From the NCBI GenBank assembly GCA_003558065.1, contig PWMU01000148.1:1-46738 (forward strand): a stretch of 46,738 nt of DNA. Reading direction: 5' to 3'. The notes below the pieces were generated by a model. That model made no database searches and was not told the DNA's origin. It was given only the letters and a program-made list of their open reading frames with translations. Shown here piece by piece: positions 8,253 through 17,082 of this stretch. The stretch comes from Opitutia bacterium (lineage in GTDB: Bacteria > Verrucomicrobiota > Verrucomicrobiia > Opitutales > T3Sed10-336). Position 1 is the first letter of the stretch, and each line of letters starts with the position of its first letter. The position numbers and the translations under genes are program-made.

Positions 8253-10304
8253 TCATGGATCGTTCCATTTGCCGTGTTCCTTGATGAGGTCGATCAGGCG
8301 CTGGTCGGCTTCTTCTTCGGGAACGTGGTATTTGACGCATTTTTTCCCAACGTAAAGATTGACCTTCCCGGGCGCGCCGCCCACGTAGCCGAAATCGGCG
8401 TCGGCCATTTCGCCCGGGCCGTTCACGATGCAGCCCATGACGGCGATCTTGACGCCTTTGAGGTGACCGGTCTGCTCGCGGATGCGCCGGGTGGTTTCCT
8501 GGAGATTGAAGAGCGTCCGCCCGCAACTGGGGCAGGCGACGAACTCGGTCTTGGTGATCCTGGAGCCCGCGCCCTGGAGGATGTTGTAGGCGAGTCGCGT
8601 GCCGCGGACAAGATCGTCCTCGGTTTCCAGGCTGATCAGGTCGCCAATACCGTCGCAAAGCAGGCTGCCGGTCAGGATGCTGGCGTCGATCAGGCGGTCC
8701 AGGAAGGTGTCGCTCGATCCGGTTCGCATTTCCCGGGTGTTCTGAATCCAGATTGGAGAACGGAGGGAGTGCGCCTGTAGAACCTCGGCCAGGTACAGGT
8801 AGCTTCCGACCGCATGGCAACCTTCGACCGGAGCGGAAAGGGTGAATATGAGCCGACCGGGAGACGCGTCCCTGAAGACCTCGGCGCATCCGGAAATGGC
8901 GGCCGGCGCGATTTCCGCGGCGAGCAGAAAGTCCCGGCGGTCGCAGAGCTCCAGGAATCGGCGAAGGAGTTCCCTGTCATGCGATCCGAATACACGGTGG
9001 AGCACGATGGCGAGCCCGTCGAATCGGGCGAGCTTTTCCAGGTCGCAGGGATCCACATCGCGGCTCACGGGCAGGATCAGCGCGGCCACCTTGCCGGAAA
9101 GCTCCGAAACCAGCGCATCCACGCCCGGAAGGGCGGTTGGGTCGACCGGCGGGCACTCGACCCCTTCGATCGGAATTTCCTGAAGGGCTTGCCCGGCCCG
9201 GTCGATGTCACGAACGAAGGCGGCTCCGGAGTCGGGGGAACGCGGAAGGCGGGCGATCACCCGCGGGGGTTGGTCCGGGCCGATCGGACAGGCGCTGCCG
9301 AAAAAAGCCGGAGCGATCGAGCGCCGGTTGAACGAGAACGGGTCGACCGAGTCGGTGGCCCGGGATTGCGGCGGCCGCGGGGCATTGTTCCACAATTCCA
9401 TCGCCTTGTCCGCGATGGCTCGGGCAACGGGGATCTCGTGGACGGAATCTTCGGTGAGGGAGACCCGGATCGTGTCGCCGAGCCCGTCGGCAAGCAGGCT
9501 GCCGATGCCGATGGCGCTCTTGATGCGCCCGTCTTCTCCGTCCCCGGCCTCGGTTACCCCCAGGTGGAGGGGATAGTGCATGTCCTCTTGTTCCATGTGA
9601 TGCACAAGGAGCCGGTAGGCCTGGATCATTACCTTGGGGTTGCTCGCCTTCATGGAAAGAATGATATCGCGGAAACCGTGGGATTCGGCGATCCGGAGAA
9701 ATTCCAGCGCGGACTCGACCATGCCCAGGGGAGTGTCCCCGTAGCGGTTCATGATACGGTCCGAAAGCGAGCCGTGATTCGTTCCGACCCGCATTGACCG
9801 GCCGAGCTCCTTGCAGCGGAGCACGATCGGAGAGAAGGCCTCGTGGAGGCGCTCGAGCTCCTCGTTGTATTGAGAATCGGAATATTCGCGAACCGCGAAC
9901 TTTTTCCGGTCGGCGTAATTGCCCGGATTGACCCGTACTTTATCGACATGCTCGACCGCCTCCATGGCGGCGGCGGGAAGGAAGTGAATGTCGGCGACAA
10001 GCGGATTGTGGATCCCGCGATCACGGAGTTCCTTCCGGATTTCCCTGATGCACCGAGCCGCGGTGACGTTGGGGGCCGTGACCCGGATGATTTCGCAGCC
10101 GGCTTCGGCAAGCGCCGTCGCTTCTTCCACCGTTCCGGAGACATCTTTCGTGTCGGATGTCGTCATGGACTGGATACGAATGGGGTTGTCTCCCCCGACC
10201 CCGACATTCCCGATCCGCACTTTGCGCGTGCGACGCCGGTGACTGCGAAAGCGCGACTCGCAGTAAGTGCTTTCCGGATTCAAAGTTCGAAGTTCAGAGT
10301 TCAA
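8253..10304 (-). CDS. ispG: 4-hydroxy-3-methylbut-2-enyl diphosphate synthase, long form
   Basis: This enzyme makes HMBPP from MEcPP in the MEP isoprenoid pathway, using a 4Fe-4S cluster. The N-terminal barrel has NPIRIQSMTTSDT and VRVNPGNY. The reductase domain carries the cluster cysteines C591 and C594 (CPSCGRT) and C625 (CIVNGPGE). At 683 aa it is the long form: about 250-270 residues between the barrel and the cluster domain form the extra domain known from plants, Chlamydiae and other PVC bacteria. The only family-consistent start is TTG at 10304, or a second TTG seven codons later, because YCESRF and RRRTRKVRIG belong to the family N-terminus and no ATG precedes residue 47. The start lies inside a 7-bp repeat array. 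It is last in the uppS-cdsA-dxr-rseP series. Confidence 0.95.
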   Translation of the reverse strand: MNSELRTLNPESTYCESRFRSHRRRTRKVRIGNVGVGGDNPIRIQSMTTSDTKDVSGTVEEATALAEAGCEIIRVTAPNVTAARCIREIRKELRDRGIHNPLVADIHFLPAAAMEAVEHVDKVRVNPGNYADRKKFAVREYSDSQYNEELERLHEAFSPIVLRCKELGRSMRVGTNHGSLSDRIMNRYGDTPLGMVESALEFLRIAESHGFRDIILSMKASNPKVMIQAYRLLVHHMEQEDMHYPLHLGVTEAGDGEDGRIKSAIGIGSLLADGLGDTIRVSLTEDSVHEIPVARAIADKAMELWNNAPRPPQSRATDSVDPFSFNRRSIAPAFFGSACPIGPDQPPRVIARLPRSPDSGAAFVRDIDRAGQALQEIPIEGVECPPVDPTALPGVDALVSELSGKVAALILPVSRDVDPCDLEKLARFDGLAIVLHRVFGSHDRELLRRFLELCDRRDFLLAAEIAPAAISGCAEVFRDASPGRLIFTLSAPVEGCHAVGSYLYLAEVLQAHSLRSPIWIQNTREMRTGSSDTFLDRLIDASILTGSLLCDGIGDLISLETEDDLVRGTRLAYNILQGAGSRITKTEFVACPSCGRTLFNLQETTRRIREQTGHLKGVKIAVMGCIVNGPGEMADADFGYVGGAPGKVNLYVGKKCVKYHVPEEEADQRLIDLIKEHGKWNDP

Positions 10305-10313
10305 GATTCAAGA
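10279..10313. repeat. Heptameric tandem repeat (5 x 7 bp) over the ispG start
   Basis: Five contiguous 7-bp units of the form TTCRARR are read on the + strand: TTCAAAG, TTCGAAG, TTCAGAG, TTCAAGA and TTCAAGA. On the coding (-) strand they include both candidate TTG starts of ispG and the preceding in-frame TGA (10308-10310). Seven is not a multiple of three, so gain or loss of a unit would shift the frame between the upstream stop, the start codons and the gene. Confidence 0.9.
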
Positions 10314-10454
10314 AGCGGGAAAGGTGGTTTCGGGTTTCGGCCTTCGTGGAGGGCCGCCCGGGATCGGCCTTGCGGTTTGAGTATTCCGCGGTTCACGGCA
10401 GGGGCTACGACGATACAGGCCCTCTGTTCCGGCTGAACACCGAACCCCGCAACC
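10314..10454. other. Non-coding spacer between rseP and ispG, possible dispersed repeat
   Basis: This gap of about 141 bp is the only sizeable one in an otherwise overlapping operon. It joins directly to the heptamer array. Its sequence has mixed GC palindromic bits (for example GGCCGCCCGGGATCGGCC near 10362-10379) and no credible start site. It may be part of an interspersed repeat unit that includes the heptamers; a second copy was not found in this window. Confidence 0.4.
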
Positions 10455-11903
10455 TCAACGCTCTTCATCGGACGGGACGGGTTCGATGTAGTTTTCCCGG
10501 TATTCCCGGGCGTCCTGGCTGTCGTGCCACCATCGGTCGATGTCGAAGAAAGTCACGTAAAGCATGAGGCCGAGCAGCATGATCATGAATACGCCTTGTG
10601 TGGCCGCAACGAAATTGGGCGGCAGGCTTTTGCCCCGGAGCTTGGCTATCGTGGCAAAGACGATGTGGCCGCCGTCGAGGACGGGAATGGGAAGCAGGTT
10701 GAGTATCGCCAGATTGACGTTGATCAAAACCATCACGAACAGGACGAGACGGAAGTCGGCCTGGGCGGCCCAGTGGATGATGCGCGCGATTCCCGCCGGG
10801 CCGGACATGTGCCGGAGGCCGACATCCGATTGCGGATTGACCAGACTGCCGAGCATTTGGAAAACGCGCTTGCGGGCGTGGTCGACCTGTTCGACCGGGT
10901 TGCGGTAGACGAGTGTCCGGACCTGTTTGCGCTGGAAGCCGAGCAGGTAACGCGTTTCGCCGTCACGGCTGACCACGGCCTCCCGGGGGGTCAGGCTTAG
11001 TGTCAGGGTCTCGTCGCCGCGTTCAACGGTCAAAGCGACTTCCTTTTCGCCGGCTTCTTGAATGTGGTTCTGAATCTGGCCGAGCGAATGAACGTGGATG
11101 CCGTCGATCTCGACGATCCGGTCGCCGGCCCGGAGACCGGCCGTTTCGGCGGGAAACCCTTCGGTGAGGCTTTCCACGATCACAGGATGGGCGCCCTGCA
11201 CGCCAATGGTGCGCAGGCGGTCCCGGCCGACGAGGATCGGGTGCACACGCACCTCCATGAGTTCCCCGTTGCGCTCGACCTCCATGCGCACGAGCGGGTT
11301 ACCGTCCTCGTCGCGGCCCGAGCCCATGAGGACGGCGTGCTGAATGTCGGTGAAGGTTGCCACCGGTTTTCCGTCGACGGACCGAATGACGTCTCCGGTT
11401 TCGATCCCCGCCCGGGCGGCGGGGGACTCGAATTCCTCCCCGGTCGGCATAGTGAGCGTCGAGGATACGTGGCCGATTGTGGTGGTCTGCTGTTCGACGG
11501 CCGCGGGGTAACCCGCGCCCCACAGAATCAGTGAGAGAAAGAAAGCGAAGATGATGTTGAACACCGCTCCCATGACCGAAACAATAACCTTGGAGGAGTA
11601 ACTGATGGGGGGCAGGTTCCTGGCATCGGCCTCGCCTTCGATTCCCTGCATGTCGGCGAGTTGCGGCAGGGCGACATAGCCCCCGAGAGGCAGCCAGGAC
11701 ACCCGGTACTCGACTCCGTCCCGGATCCAGGAAAAAATCTTGGGCCCGAATCCGATGGAGAAACGCTCGACGTGAAGACCGCGGCGTCGCGCGGCGAGAA
11801 AGTGGCCGAGTTCATGGACAAAGATCGAGGCGCCGAAAAAAACGACGATCAGGAAAATCGACCAGAAGCTGGAGAGGAGGACGTTTATGAAGTTTTCTTC
11901 CAT
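10455..11903 (-). CDS. rseP: Site-2 membrane metalloprotease RseP
   Basis: This intramembrane zinc protease cleaves membrane-bound anti-sigma factors or signal-peptide remnants. It is 482 aa. The zinc motif HELGH (residues 30-34) sits in the first membrane helix and the third ligand motif NLLPIPVLDGGH lies near the C-terminus. Two PDZ domains separate them (about 125-215 and 220-300), each with GD-IxxxDG features (TGDVIRSVDG, AGDRIVEIDG). The two-PDZ layout matches E. coli RseP rather than single-PDZ homologues. Its first 19 nt overlap the end of dxr. No sigma or anti-sigma gene is in the window, so the target is unknown. Confidence 0.95.
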   Translation of the reverse strand: MEENFINVLLSSFWSIFLIVVFFGASIFVHELGHFLAARRRGLHVERFSIGFGPKIFSWIRDGVEYRVSWLPLGGYVALPQLADMQGIEGEADARNLPPISYSSKVIVSVMGAVFNIIFAFFLSLILWGAGYPAAVEQQTTTIGHVSSTLTMPTGEEFESPAARAGIETGDVIRSVDGKPVATFTDIQHAVLMGSGRDEDGNPLVRMEVERNGELMEVRVHPILVGRDRLRTIGVQGAHPVIVESLTEGFPAETAGLRAGDRIVEIDGIHVHSLGQIQNHIQEAGEKEVALTVERGDETLTLSLTPREAVVSRDGETRYLLGFQRKQVRTLVYRNPVEQVDHARKRVFQMLGSLVNPQSDVGLRHMSGPAGIARIIHWAAQADFRLVLFVMVLINVNLAILNLLPIPVLDGGHIVFATIAKLRGKSLPPNFVAATQGVFMIMLLGLMLYVTFFDIDRWWHDSQDAREYRENYIEPVPSDEER

Positions 11904-13069
11904 GCGTAGGTTTTGACAAGTTCGGAAGCCTTTCGGCGAATGGAGAACTCTAGATCGAGGACATCATCCAGGGTTCCGGGTTCGAAATTATCAAACCCTT
12001 CCAGGGTTCTCTCGATCACCCCCGGAATCTCAAGAAAGGAGAGGCGGTTTTCGAGAAAGGTCTCAACGGCGACTTCGTTGGCCGTGTTGAAAACGGCCGG
12101 AGCGACGCCGCCCGCTTCCAGCGCGTGGCGCGCGAGACCCAGGCAAGGATAACGATCGGGGCAAACCGGCTCAAGGTCAAGCCGGTGGATTCGTTTGAAA
12201 TCGAGGGTCTCCCGGACCCCCGGCGCCCGGTGCGGGTACCTGAGGACGTGCTGGATCGCGAAGGTCATGCAGGGGGGGGAAAGCTGCGCGAGGATCGAGC
12301 CGTCGACCATTTCGACGAGGGAATGGATGATGCTCTGGCGGTGCAGAACCACCTCGATCCGGCCGGGTGCTATATCAAAAAGCCAGTGGGCTTCGATCAT
12401 TTCCAGTCCCTTGTTCGCCATGGTGGCGCTGTCGATTGTGATCTTCCGTCCCATTGACCAGTTCGGGTGGCGCAGGGCGTCTTCGGGAGCGACTTGTTTC
12501 AGGTCCTCCAGCGGCCAGTCGACGAAAGCCCCGCCGGAAGCGGTGAGAACCAGCCGGGAAACATCCTCCGGGCGACGGCCTTCCAGGCACTGAAAGAGGG
12601 CGTTATGCTCGCTGTCGACTGGAAGGAGGCGGACGTCGTGCGCCTTCGCGGCGGTGGTTACGAATTTTCCCGCGAGCACAAGGATCTCCTTGTTGGCGAG
12701 CGCGATGTCCTTGCCCGCCTCGATTGCGGCCAGGGTGGGGCGCAGGCCGGCTGTCCCGGAACTGGCGACCAGGACGATGTCCGCTTCGGGAAGCGAGGCG
12801 AGTTCGGTGATTCCTTCCGTGCCGCAGGAAAGCCGGCAGGTTCCGGGAAACGTTCCCGCCTCGACGCAGTCCCGGTAGGTCGATTCATCGGCGATTGCGG
12901 CGTGGCGAACGTCGAATTCGCGCGCGATCTCCGCCAGCCTTTCTCCCCGCGTGTTGCCCGCGATCCCGATCAGTTCGAGCTCCTCGCGCGCATGGCGAAG
13001 GACCGTGAGGGTGCTTTCCCCGATGGAGCCGGTGGCTCCCAGCAGCACGACGTTCTTCTTTACTGCCAT
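11885..13069 (-). CDS. dxr: 1-deoxy-D-xylulose 5-phosphate reductoisomerase
   Basis: This is the NADPH-dependent enzyme making MEP in the isoprenoid pathway. It is 394 aa from the ATG at 13069. The nucleotide motif GATGSIGEST is at residues 11-20 and the metal-binding stretch PVDSEHNALFQCL is present, as are GRKITIDSATMANKGLE and the substrate-loop region. An in-frame extension upstream to 13324 only mirrors cdsA sequence and was not used. The ATG shares one base with the cdsA stop (TGATG), and the 3' end overlaps rseP by 19 nt. Confidence 0.96.
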   Translation of the reverse strand: MAVKKNVVLLGATGSIGESTLTVLRHAREELELIGIAGNTRGERLAEIAREFDVRHAAIADESTYRDCVEAGTFPGTCRLSCGTEGITELASLPEADIVLVASSGTAGLRPTLAAIEAGKDIALANKEILVLAGKFVTTAAKAHDVRLLPVDSEHNALFQCLEGRRPEDVSRLVLTASGGAFVDWPLEDLKQVAPEDALRHPNWSMGRKITIDSATMANKGLEMIEAHWLFDIAPGRIEVVLHRQSIIHSLVEMVDGSILAQLSPPCMTFAIQHVLRYPHRAPGVRETLDFKRIHRLDLEPVCPDRYPCLGLARHALEAGGVAPAVFNTANEVAVETFLENRLSFLEIPGVIERTLEGFDNFEPGTLDDVLDLEFSIRRKASELVKTYAWKKTS

Positions 13070-13911
13070 CACGGGAAAATAAACAGGTGAAGCAGGACAA
13101 AAGCAACCGGAGCGCTCAGGATGAGGCTGTCCGAGAGATCGTACGCGCCGCCGATGCCGGGAATGGTCCGGCCGGAGTCCTTGGCGCCGGACTCGCGTTT
13201 GAATACCGATTCCAGCAGGTCCGAAGGGACGGAAATCGCGGCGATGGGCAGGGCGAGCGCGGCGGCGTTGAGCGGGGTCAGGGCGGAGGGCAGGTGCTCC
13301 CCGAATACGGCGGCAAACCCGCACGCCAACAGGACGGATGAAGCCAGGCCCCCCCCGACGCCTTCCCAGGTCTTGCCCGGGCTCAACTCCGGGGCGAGCT
13401 TGTGCTTTCCAATGAGGGAGCCGAAGACATAGGCGCCGATGTCGGCGAACTTGACCGCGACAATGACCCAGAGCGCCAGAAGCAGCCCGGCGGTCGGGTC
13501 GGCAGGCAGCAGGAGGATCTGGACAAAGAAATGCAGGGGGAAGGCGACAAAAACCAATCCGAGCGAGGTGGCGCCCAACGCGGAAATACGATGGGGGTGG
13601 GGACGGGCCAGGACGCAGACGGCCGCCAGAATGGTCCCGAGGGCCAGGACCGAGAGCGCCGTCAGCCGGGGGTCGAAGCCGTCGAAAGTCAGCGTGCCGT
13701 AAAAGGGACCGAGTACCAGAACGGCGCCGACGATGAGGCCGGCCAGTCTCAGGGGGCGGCCCCCGGTGCTCTCCAGCATTCGGTACATCTCGTGTTGGCT
13801 GGCGACCGCCAGGAGAGCGATGAGCCAGACGCCCGCGTGCGGGCCGAATCCGTAGAGAACCCCCCCGAGTGCCGTCCAGAGGATGACTGTGCTGAACGTG
13901 CGCCGGATCAC
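13069..13911 (-). CDS. cdsA: Phosphatidate cytidylyltransferase (CDP-diglyceride synthase)
   Basis: This integral membrane enzyme makes CDP-diacylglycerol for phospholipid synthesis. It is 280 aa with about seven or eight hydrophobic segments. The family signature near the C-terminus is present in a variant form: SVFKRESGAKDSGRTIPGIG continuing with GAYDLSD. The classic PGHGG is PGIGG and the DR of DRxD is DL, as in several non-proteobacterial homologues. The upstream motif LSPGKTWEGVGGG is conserved. It overlaps uppS by 4 nt (ATGA) and dxr by 1 nt. Confidence 0.93.
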   Translation of the reverse strand: MIRRTFSTVILWTALGGVLYGFGPHAGVWLIALLAVASQHEMYRMLESTGGRPLRLAGLIVGAVLVLGPFYGTLTFDGFDPRLTALSVLALGTILAAVCVLARPHPHRISALGATSLGLVFVAFPLHFFVQILLLPADPTAGLLLALWVIVAVKFADIGAYVFGSLIGKHKLAPELSPGKTWEGVGGGLASSVLLACGFAAVFGEHLPSALTPLNAAALALPIAAISVPSDLLESVFKRESGAKDSGRTIPGIGGAYDLSDSLILSAPVAFVLLHLFIFP

Positions 13912-14669
13912 AGGTGGTTGGCGGTTTCGGGGACGGTGGCGTTCACCTGGTCGCCGGTTTTTCCGAATCGGCGCTCTCTCTTTCTGTAGGTTTCAAACGC
14001 CTTCAGGAATTCCTCGCGACTGAACTCGGGCCAAAGGACAGGGGAGAAGTAGATTTCCGAGTAGGCGGATTGCAGGAGAAGAAAATTACTCAGCCGGCTT
14101 TCCCCGGAGGTCCGGATGATGAGGTCGGGATCGGGAATGTCGGCGCCCGTGTAGAGGTGGCGGGCGAACTTTTCCCAGGTGCAGGTCTCCGGATTCTCGC
14201 TCCCGGCGACAACGGCTTTGCAATAGCTGCGGACGGCGTCGATCACCTCCGTTCGTGCCCCGTAGTTCAGTGCGATCACGAGGGTTCGTTCCGTAAACCC
14301 CGCGGTCGCTTCCACAATCTCGTTGATCTTCGAGGAAACCCTGTCCGGCAGGTCGTTGATCCGTCCGATGCACCTGAGGCGAATCCGGTTCTCCATCAGA
14401 TAACGCCGCTCCTCCTGGAGAAAGTGGTAGAGCATGTCCATGAGGGCGTTGACTTCATCCGCCGGACGCTGCCAGTTCTCCACCGAGAACGCGAACAGCG
14501 TGAGGTAGCGGAGCTCGGTTTCTCCCGCGGCGCGGACGACGGCTTTGGCGGCTTCAATGCCGCGGCGATGCCCCTCGATGCGGGGTAATCCCCGCTGACG
14601 GGCCCAGCGCCCGTTGCCGTCCATGATAACGGCGATATGGTTGGGCTGATGACCTGGAGTGATTGGCAT
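13908..14669 (-). CDS. uppS: Undecaprenyl diphosphate synthase (cis-prenyltransferase)
   Basis: This enzyme condenses isopentenyl diphosphates onto farnesyl diphosphate to make the C55 lipid carrier for peptidoglycan. It is 253 aa from the ATG at 14669. The catalytic aspartate is D17 in IMDGNGRWA. LFAFSVENW, IALNYGAR and RTSGESRLSNFLL are the other family blocks. The very long in-frame extension to 15746 crosses genes on the other strand and is an artefact. It heads the uppS-cdsA-dxr-rseP-ispG series; its promoter should lie in 14670-14834, shared with the divergent gene at 14835. No Shine-Dalgarno is evident. Confidence 0.96.
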   Translation of the reverse strand: MPITPGHQPNHIAVIMDGNGRWARQRGLPRIEGHRRGIEAAKAVVRAAGETELRYLTLFAFSVENWQRPADEVNALMDMLYHFLQEERRYLMENRIRLRCIGRINDLPDRVSSKINEIVEATAGFTERTLVIALNYGARTEVIDAVRSYCKAVVAGSENPETCTWEKFARHLYTGADIPDPDLIIRTSGESRLSNFLLLQSAYSEIYFSPVLWPEFSREEFLKAFETYRKRERRFGKTGDQVNATVPETANHL

Positions 14670-14834
14670 GATTAAAGGGTTGTTATCAGCCCTGCGACAG
14701 TCGGGGTCAATTGCTAACCCGGGCATGATGGAAATTTCAAGCCCGCGGCGGCATGTGCCGGTGGGACTCCCTCCTCGCGGCCGGTGCCAAATCAATTTGA
14801 CAGGCCGGGTCCGGAAATGGCATTTAGTCGACTG

Positions 14835-15119
14835 ATGGCCGAGCCTTTGAAACAGGAGGAGATCGACGCCGCGCTGGAGAATCTTTCCGGATGGCGGCAC
14901 GAGGACAATGCCTTGAGCAAGACTTTTAAGTTCAAGGATTTTCCGGCGGCCATCGCCTTTATCGTCAGGGTCGGCTTTGCTTGTGAAAAGGCGGATCACC
15001 ACCCCGAGTTGAGCAACACCTACAACAAGGTGACCCTCCGGTTCACCACTCACTCGGCGGGCGGCAGGGTGACGGCGAACGACGTCGACCTGGCCCGAAC
15101 TGTCGAAGCTCTCCGATAG
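14835..15119 (+). CDS. phhB: 4a-hydroxytetrahydrobiopterin dehydratase (PCD/DCoH family)
   Basis: This small protein of the pterin-4a-carbinolamine dehydratase family recycles oxidised pterin cofactors. The active-site motif DHHPELSNTYNKV and the later TTHSAGG...ANDVDLA are intact. The start is uncertain: ATG at 14835 (94 aa, MAEPLKQEEID) fits the family best, while ATG at 14817 would add six residues. No aromatic amino acid hydroxylase is nearby, so its physiological partner is unknown. It is divergent from uppS and 21 bp ahead of the next gene. Confidence 0.9.
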   Translation: MAEPLKQEEIDAALENLSGWRHEDNALSKTFKFKDFPAAIAFIVRVGFACEKADHHPELSNTYNKVTLRFTTHSAGGRVTANDVDLARTVEALR

Positions 15120-15140
15120 ATCCAAGATCCGCGCGACGAG

Positions 15141-15827
15141 ATGAGCATCGGGTTTATCAGCGGCACCAGTGTCAGCCGTTCCCCGCTGTTTCAGAGCTGG
15201 GAGTCGTTTTCGCGGGAGACGGAGTACGGGCGGGTGCCTTTCAGGCGCCAGGGGGCGCTGGTCGCATTGAACCGGCACGGGCCGGACGGAATAACGCCCC
15301 CCCATGCGATCAATCACCGTGCCAATATCCGTTTTTTTTCGGATCTCGGCGTTGAGGCGATTGTTTCGCTCAACTCGGTGGGATCGCTCAAGCGGGACCT
15401 CCCCCCGGGAACGCTGGTCTCGTGCAGCGATTATGTTTCGTTTCGTCCGATGACCTTCCAGGACCGGCAGGCCCGTCCCGTGGCTCCGCGCGTCGGAAAC
15501 ACGCGGATTCCCGAAATCAGCCGGGCCTGCGACTATCCCGTCGAAACGGGCCGGATCTATGTTCAGACACGGGGACCCAGATTCGAGACCCGGGCGGAGG
15601 TCCGGATCATCCGGGACTGGGGCGACGTGGTGGGGATGACCCTGGCTCACGAAGCGGACCTGTGCGCCGAATCGGAGATCGACTACAACTCCCTGGCGAT
15701 CGTGGACAATTTCGCGAACGGACTGTTCGAAGATGAGTTTAGCCACGAGGTGTTCCAGCGGCAGGTGAAGAGGAATCAGGCGAAAGTCGACCGGCTTCTC
15801 GAGGTCCTTCTGGAGCTTTACGGTTGA
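15141..15827 (+). CDS. MTAP/PNP-family nucleoside phosphorylase-like protein
   Basis: This 228-aa protein belongs to the purine nucleoside/5'-methylthioadenosine phosphorylase family. Seen motifs are LNRHGPDG (RHG loop), PHAINHRANI, SLNSVGSLKRDLPPG, VQTRGPRFETRAE and DVVGMTLAHEADL. These are the phosphate-, ribose- and base-site blocks of MtnP-type enzymes. It is shorter than typical MtnP (about 260-290 aa), missing roughly the last 30-40 residues and some inter-block spacing, so its substrate (methylthioadenosine, inosine or another) is not assigned. It probably forms a unit with the pterin dehydratase gene. Confidence 0.85.
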   Translation: MSIGFISGTSVSRSPLFQSWESFSRETEYGRVPFRRQGALVALNRHGPDGITPPHAINHRANIRFFSDLGVEAIVSLNSVGSLKRDLPPGTLVSCSDYVSFRPMTFQDRQARPVAPRVGNTRIPEISRACDYPVETGRIYVQTRGPRFETRAEVRIIRDWGDVVGMTLAHEADLCAESEIDYNSLAIVDNFANGLFEDEFSHEVFQRQVKRNQAKVDRLLEVLLELYG

Positions 15828-16076
15828 GCGGGAGGTCCGATATCGTGACGCTGACCGGGGTTCTTGTGTAACACGGCCTGGTTCAATCCGGGGTGGCCGG
15901 GTGTGACTGTTTCCGGGAGGCCCCTCCGTGCTGTTTCCGCCGGCCCCCCCCGCGATTAGACTTCCTAAAAAAGCGTAAAAGCCGCCAAACCATTCTAAAT
16001 CCGGTGCTCAGGGCGACGACTGTAAACCGGGAATGGCTTGCAATCGACTTGTTTTTGTCGGAGATTCCTTTGGCTT

Positions 16077-17048
16077 ATGAGCGATGCCGTACGATCCATT
16101 CCTGTCAGTGAGTCCCGAGCGACGCTTTTGCGACTCAGAAACAATATCGGGCAATACATCAAAGGGAAAGATGACGTGATTGACAGGGTAATTGTCTGCC
16201 TGGTTGCTTCCGGACATCTGCTGATCGAGGATCTTCCCGGCGTTGGGAAAACGACCCTGGCCTACTGCCTGGCCCGTTCGATTGACGCTTCTTTTTCCCG
16301 GATTCAGTTTACAAGCGACCTCCTGCCGGCCGATGTTATCGGGGTATCCGTCTACGACGAGAAGGACCGGTCGTTCAGCTTCAAGAAAGGGCCCGTATTT
16401 GCCAATATCGTTTTGGCCGACGAAATCAACCGGACGACGCCCAAGACCCAGTCCAGCCTTCTGGAGGTGATGGACCGGGGAAAAGTTTCGGTCGACGGCG
16501 GCACTTATTCGGTGGGGAGTCCGTTCATGGTGTTCGCGACCCAGAATCCGGTGGACTACGGCGGTACGTTTCCTTTGCCTGAAAGTCAGTTGGACCGTTT
16601 TCTGATGCGTATCCAGATGGGATACCCGGGCGAGAACGAAGAGCTTGAGATTTTGCGCAATTCCTTTCTGAATTACGACGACATCCGGATGGAACAGGTG
16701 ATGAGCTACGAGGATGTGCTTCATCTGCAGGCCTCGATTCAGGAGATCTACGTTGAAGACAGCATCCTTGAATACATCATCAAGATTGTGACCGCGACGC
16801 GGACCGAAAGTGAATTCAAGGCCGGAGCGAGCACCCGCGGTTGTCTCTCTCTGAAAGTGGCGGCTCAGGCCCGGGCGCTTTACCACGGCCGTGATTTTGT
16901 GCTGCCCGAAGACGTTCAGGATATGGTGGAGCCGGTGTTGAGCCACAGGCTGCACCTGAGACGGCAGACCTCGGACCCGATGGAGGAAAGGCGTATATCG
17001 CGGACAATTCTGCACTCCATCATTGATTCGATTCCGGTTCCCATGTAA
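16077..17048 (+). CDS. MoxR-family AAA+ ATPase
   Basis: This 323-aa MoxR-type chaperone ATPase has Walker A PGVGKTT (residues 54-60), Walker B LADEINR (113-119), the sensor stretch [23 protein letters not shown] and a C-terminal lid domain. MoxR proteins help mature or remodel partner proteins, often VWA or DUF58 proteins encoded next to them, as here. The start at 16077 follows a GGAG about 14 nt upstream; an upstream TTG frame was not used. The end is 34 bp ahead of the DUF58 gene start chosen here. Confidence 0.94.
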   Translation: MSDAVRSIPVSESRATLLRLRNNIGQYIKGKDDVIDRVIVCLVASGHLLIEDLPGVGKTTLAYCLARSIDASFSRIQFTSDLLPADVIGVSVYDEKDRSFSFKKGPVFANIVLADEINRTTPKTQSSLLEVMDRGKVSVDGGTYSVGSPFMVFATQNPVDYGGTFPLPESQLDRFLMRIQMGYPGENEELEILRNSFLNYDDIRMEQVMSYEDVLHLQASIQEIYVEDSILEYIIKIVTATRTESEFKAGASTRGCLSLKVAAQARALYHGRDFVLPEDVQDMVEPVLSHRLHLRRQTSDPMEERRISRTILHSIIDSIPVPM

Positions 17049-17082
17049 TGGAGTCGTGACGGGACCCGTGAGTCTCGCGCAT

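Noticed and set aside
10279-10313. Heptamer array as a CRISPR or IS end
   Set aside because: Units are only 7 bp, contiguous and without spacers; no cas or transposase gene is near.
13070-13324. 85-residue N-terminal extension of dxr
   Set aside because: It overlaps cdsA in another frame and is Arg/Pro-rich; MAVKKNVVLLGATG is the normal Dxr start.
14670-15746. Long N-terminal extension of uppS
   Set aside because: It crosses two + strand genes and lacks family similarity; UppS begins normally at 14669.
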